6,633 bases of DNA from CAYWHE01 sp964458125. GTDB lineage: Bacteria > Bacteroidota > Bacteroidia > AKYH767-A > OLB10. The stretch is from positions 1 to 6,633 of the forward strand of contig CAYWHE010000224.1 of assembly GCA_964458125.1 (NCBI GenBank). The letters run 5' to 3'. The notes beneath the pieces are model-generated. The model saw only the letters and a list, made by a program, of their open reading frames with translations, was not told where the DNA came from and did not search any database. A program made the position numbers and the translations under genes. This document shows positions 5,503-6,633 of the stretch, one piece after another (the first letter of the stretch is position 1; every line of letters begins with the position of its first letter).

Positions 5503-6258
5503 ATGTTAGCATTCATCACCGGTTCGACTTCCGGGTTTGGGAAGGCCATAGCCTTTAAGTTTGCCGAACACGGCTATGACCTCATCATCACCGGCAGAAG
5601 AAGGGAAAGGCTGGAGGCTATTGAAAGGGAAATTACCTCCACCTTTGAAGTGAAAGTGTTGTCACTGGCCTTTGACATCCGTGACAGGCAGGAAACCGAA
5701 AACCAGGTGAAGGCTTTGCCGCACAACATGAGCCAGGTTGATGTACTGGTCAACAATGCCGGCCTGGCACAGGGACTGTCCTCCATCCAGGATGGAGATG
5801 TGCAGGATTGGGAAACGATGATCGACACCAACATTAAGGGCCTGCTATACATCTCCCGTGCGCTGATGCCAGGCATGGTGGAACGAAGGAAGGGCCATAT
5901 CATCAACATCAGTTCCATTGCCGGCAAGGAGGCCTATTTACGTGGCAATGTGTATTGCGCAACCAAGTTTGCCGTGGATGCCCTGACGCGTTCCATGCGG
6001 ATCGACCTGCTGGAACATGGTATCCGTGTGACTTCCGTGAATCCCGGCGCGGCTGAAACGGAGTTCTCCCTGGTCCGGTTTAAGGGCGATGCCGAACGGG
6101 CCTCCAAAACTTACCAGGGCTATGAACCCCTGCAGGCTGAAGATATTGCCGAGATCGTATACTTCGCTGCTTCACGTCCGCCTCATGTCGTGCTGAATGA
6201 TATTGTCGTTACACCGCTGGCCCAGGCCAATACCGCCTATTTTGTTAAAAAGGCATGA
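5503..6258 (+). CDS. ydfG: YdfG-like SDR (NADP-dependent 3-hydroxy acid / serine dehydrogenase family)
   Basis: This 251-residue classical SDR closely resembles E. coli YdfG by eye. YdfG oxidises L-allo-threonine, serine and other 3-hydroxy acids with NADP+ in the cytoplasm and can reduce malonic semialdehyde. The cofactor motif TGSTSGFG is at 6-13, and the basic GRRRER at 31-36 fits NADP(H). D58 lies in FDIRD, NNAG is at 84-87, and the tetrad is N110, S138, Y151 and K155, with P181-G182 following. Shared blocks include DWETMIDTN, LMPGMVER, GHIINIS, GNVY-ATK and VRFKGD. The 13-residue S-to-Y spacing equals that of YdfG (S134, Y147). A TTG at 5467 would add 12 residues but falls in the probable -7 box, so ATG 5503 is chosen. 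The stop codon overlaps the start of the next gene (ATGA), indicating translational coupling. The family is sure; the exact substrate is inferred. Confidence 0.94.
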   Translation: MLAFITGSTSGFGKAIAFKFAEHGYDLIITGRRRERLEAIEREITSTFEVKVLSLAFDIRDRQETENQVKALPHNMSQVDVLVNNAGLAQGLSSIQDGDVQDWETMIDTNIKGLLYISRALMPGMVERRKGHIINISSIAGKEAYLRGNVYCATKFAVDALTRSMRIDLLEHGIRVTSVNPGAAETEFSLVRFKGDAERASKTYQGYEPLQAEDIAEIVYFAASRPPHVVLNDIVVTPLAQANTAYFVKKA

Positions 6259-6633
6259 ACAGGATCCGGTTCATTGCATTTTTATTGCTTTTCGTCGCCT
6301 GCAGGTCACGACAGAGTGCTGATGCCGTATACTATAACGGTAAGGTATATACGATTGACAGCGCCTTTACCGTAGCGGAAGCATTTGCAGTGAAGGACGG
6401 GAAAATACTGGCCACCGGTTCCGGCAGCGACATGCTGGCCTATGACTGCCTGGAAAAAACAGACCTGAAGGGAGCCAGCGTATACCCCGGTTTTTATGAT
6501 GCCCATTGTCATTTTTACGGGTATGGCGTCGATCTCAGCAAAATCAACCTGGCCGGCACCACCTCCTTCCAAGCCGTATTGGATACGCTGGTCCGGTACA
6601 GGGATAAAACGTTTATGGGGTGGATATTCGGCA
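6255..6633 (+). CDS. YtcJ-like amidohydrolase lipoprotein, N-terminal part (runs off window)
   Basis: The ATG overlaps the TGA of the upstream SDR by 4 bases, and the frame stays open for 126 codons to the window end, so the 3' part is missing. Residues 1-15 form a short lipoprotein signal peptide (basic MNRIR, then a hydrophobic run) ending in FVAC, with Cys16 as the probable lipidation site. A small beta-sandwich segment follows, of the kind seen in amidohydrolases (YYNGKVYTID, AFAVKDGKILATG). PGFYDAHCHF then provides the first metal ligands, H84 and H86. This N-terminal pattern fits the amidohydrolase 3/YtcJ group, metal-dependent hydrolases of C-N bonds that are usually about 500-600 residues long. 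The remaining metal ligands lie beyond the window. The lipobox suggests a membrane-anchored protein facing the periplasm. Co-translation with the SDR is near certain; the substrate is unknown. Confidence 0.88.
   Translation, partial: MNRIRFIAFLLLFVACRSRQSADAVYYNGKVYTIDSAFTVAEAFAVKDGKILATGSGSDMLAYDCLEKTDLKGASVYPGFYDAHCHFYGYGVDLSKINLAGTTSFQAVLDTLVRYRDKTFMGWIFG

Noticed and set aside
6306..6572. 88-codon minus-strand open frame at the right end
   Set aside because: It is antisense to the amidohydrolase, whose plus-strand frame has a lipobox, a beta-sandwich segment and a D-x-HCH motif.
1..6633. A novel multi-gene system (defence island, biosynthetic cluster, mobile element)
   Set aside because: All seven genes are recognisable housekeeping, transport or metabolic types or a common barrel protein. 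There are no transposase, integrase, nuclease or repeat-array signatures, and no change in base composition suggesting transfer.

Overview
The window looks like ordinary chromosome from a member of the Bacteroidota (a Chitinophaga-, Sphingobacterium- or Saprospira-like lineage is my guess; the sequence does not settle it). Three things point there. Several genes are preceded by TAnnTTTG-type -7 boxes, which are typical of that phylum. None has a convincing Shine-Dalgarno sequence. The protein content also fits: an ornithine aminotransferase with a Bacteroidota-like N-terminus, a small outer-membrane barrel of a type I associate with the phylum, and a large APC transporter.

Layout. The left third is read on the minus strand. 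From right to left it holds an uncharacterised outer-membrane beta-barrel protein (1779-2438), ornithine aminotransferase RocD (449-1675) and a small two-helix membrane protein of the DUF2905 type (146-370). Beyond this last gene lie two inverted repeats (19-47 and 56-79), which may end transcription. A 78-bp divergent promoter region (2439-2516) separates this block from the plus-strand genes: a short-chain dehydrogenase/reductase (2517-3227), a 641-residue cationic-amino-acid-type APC permease (3297-5222), a 280-bp intergenic gap, a YdfG-like SDR (5503-6258), and the first 126 codons of a YtcJ-like amidohydrolase lipoprotein (6255 to the window end). The last two genes overlap by 4 bases and are almost certainly one operon.

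How the genes might work together. RocD (ornithine to glutamate semialdehyde), the APC amino-acid permease and the YdfG-like SDR (whose characterised relatives oxidise serine, allo-threonine and 3-hydroxy acids) are all compatible with amino-acid catabolism. They do not form one transcription unit, however, so a shared pathway is inference only.

I found no mobile element, CRISPR array, tRNA or rRNA, and no evidence of a new multi-gene system. The most unusual protein feature is in the APC permease: about 130 residues, comprising two extra predicted membrane helices around an ~88-residue polar segment, inserted before its last two conserved helices.
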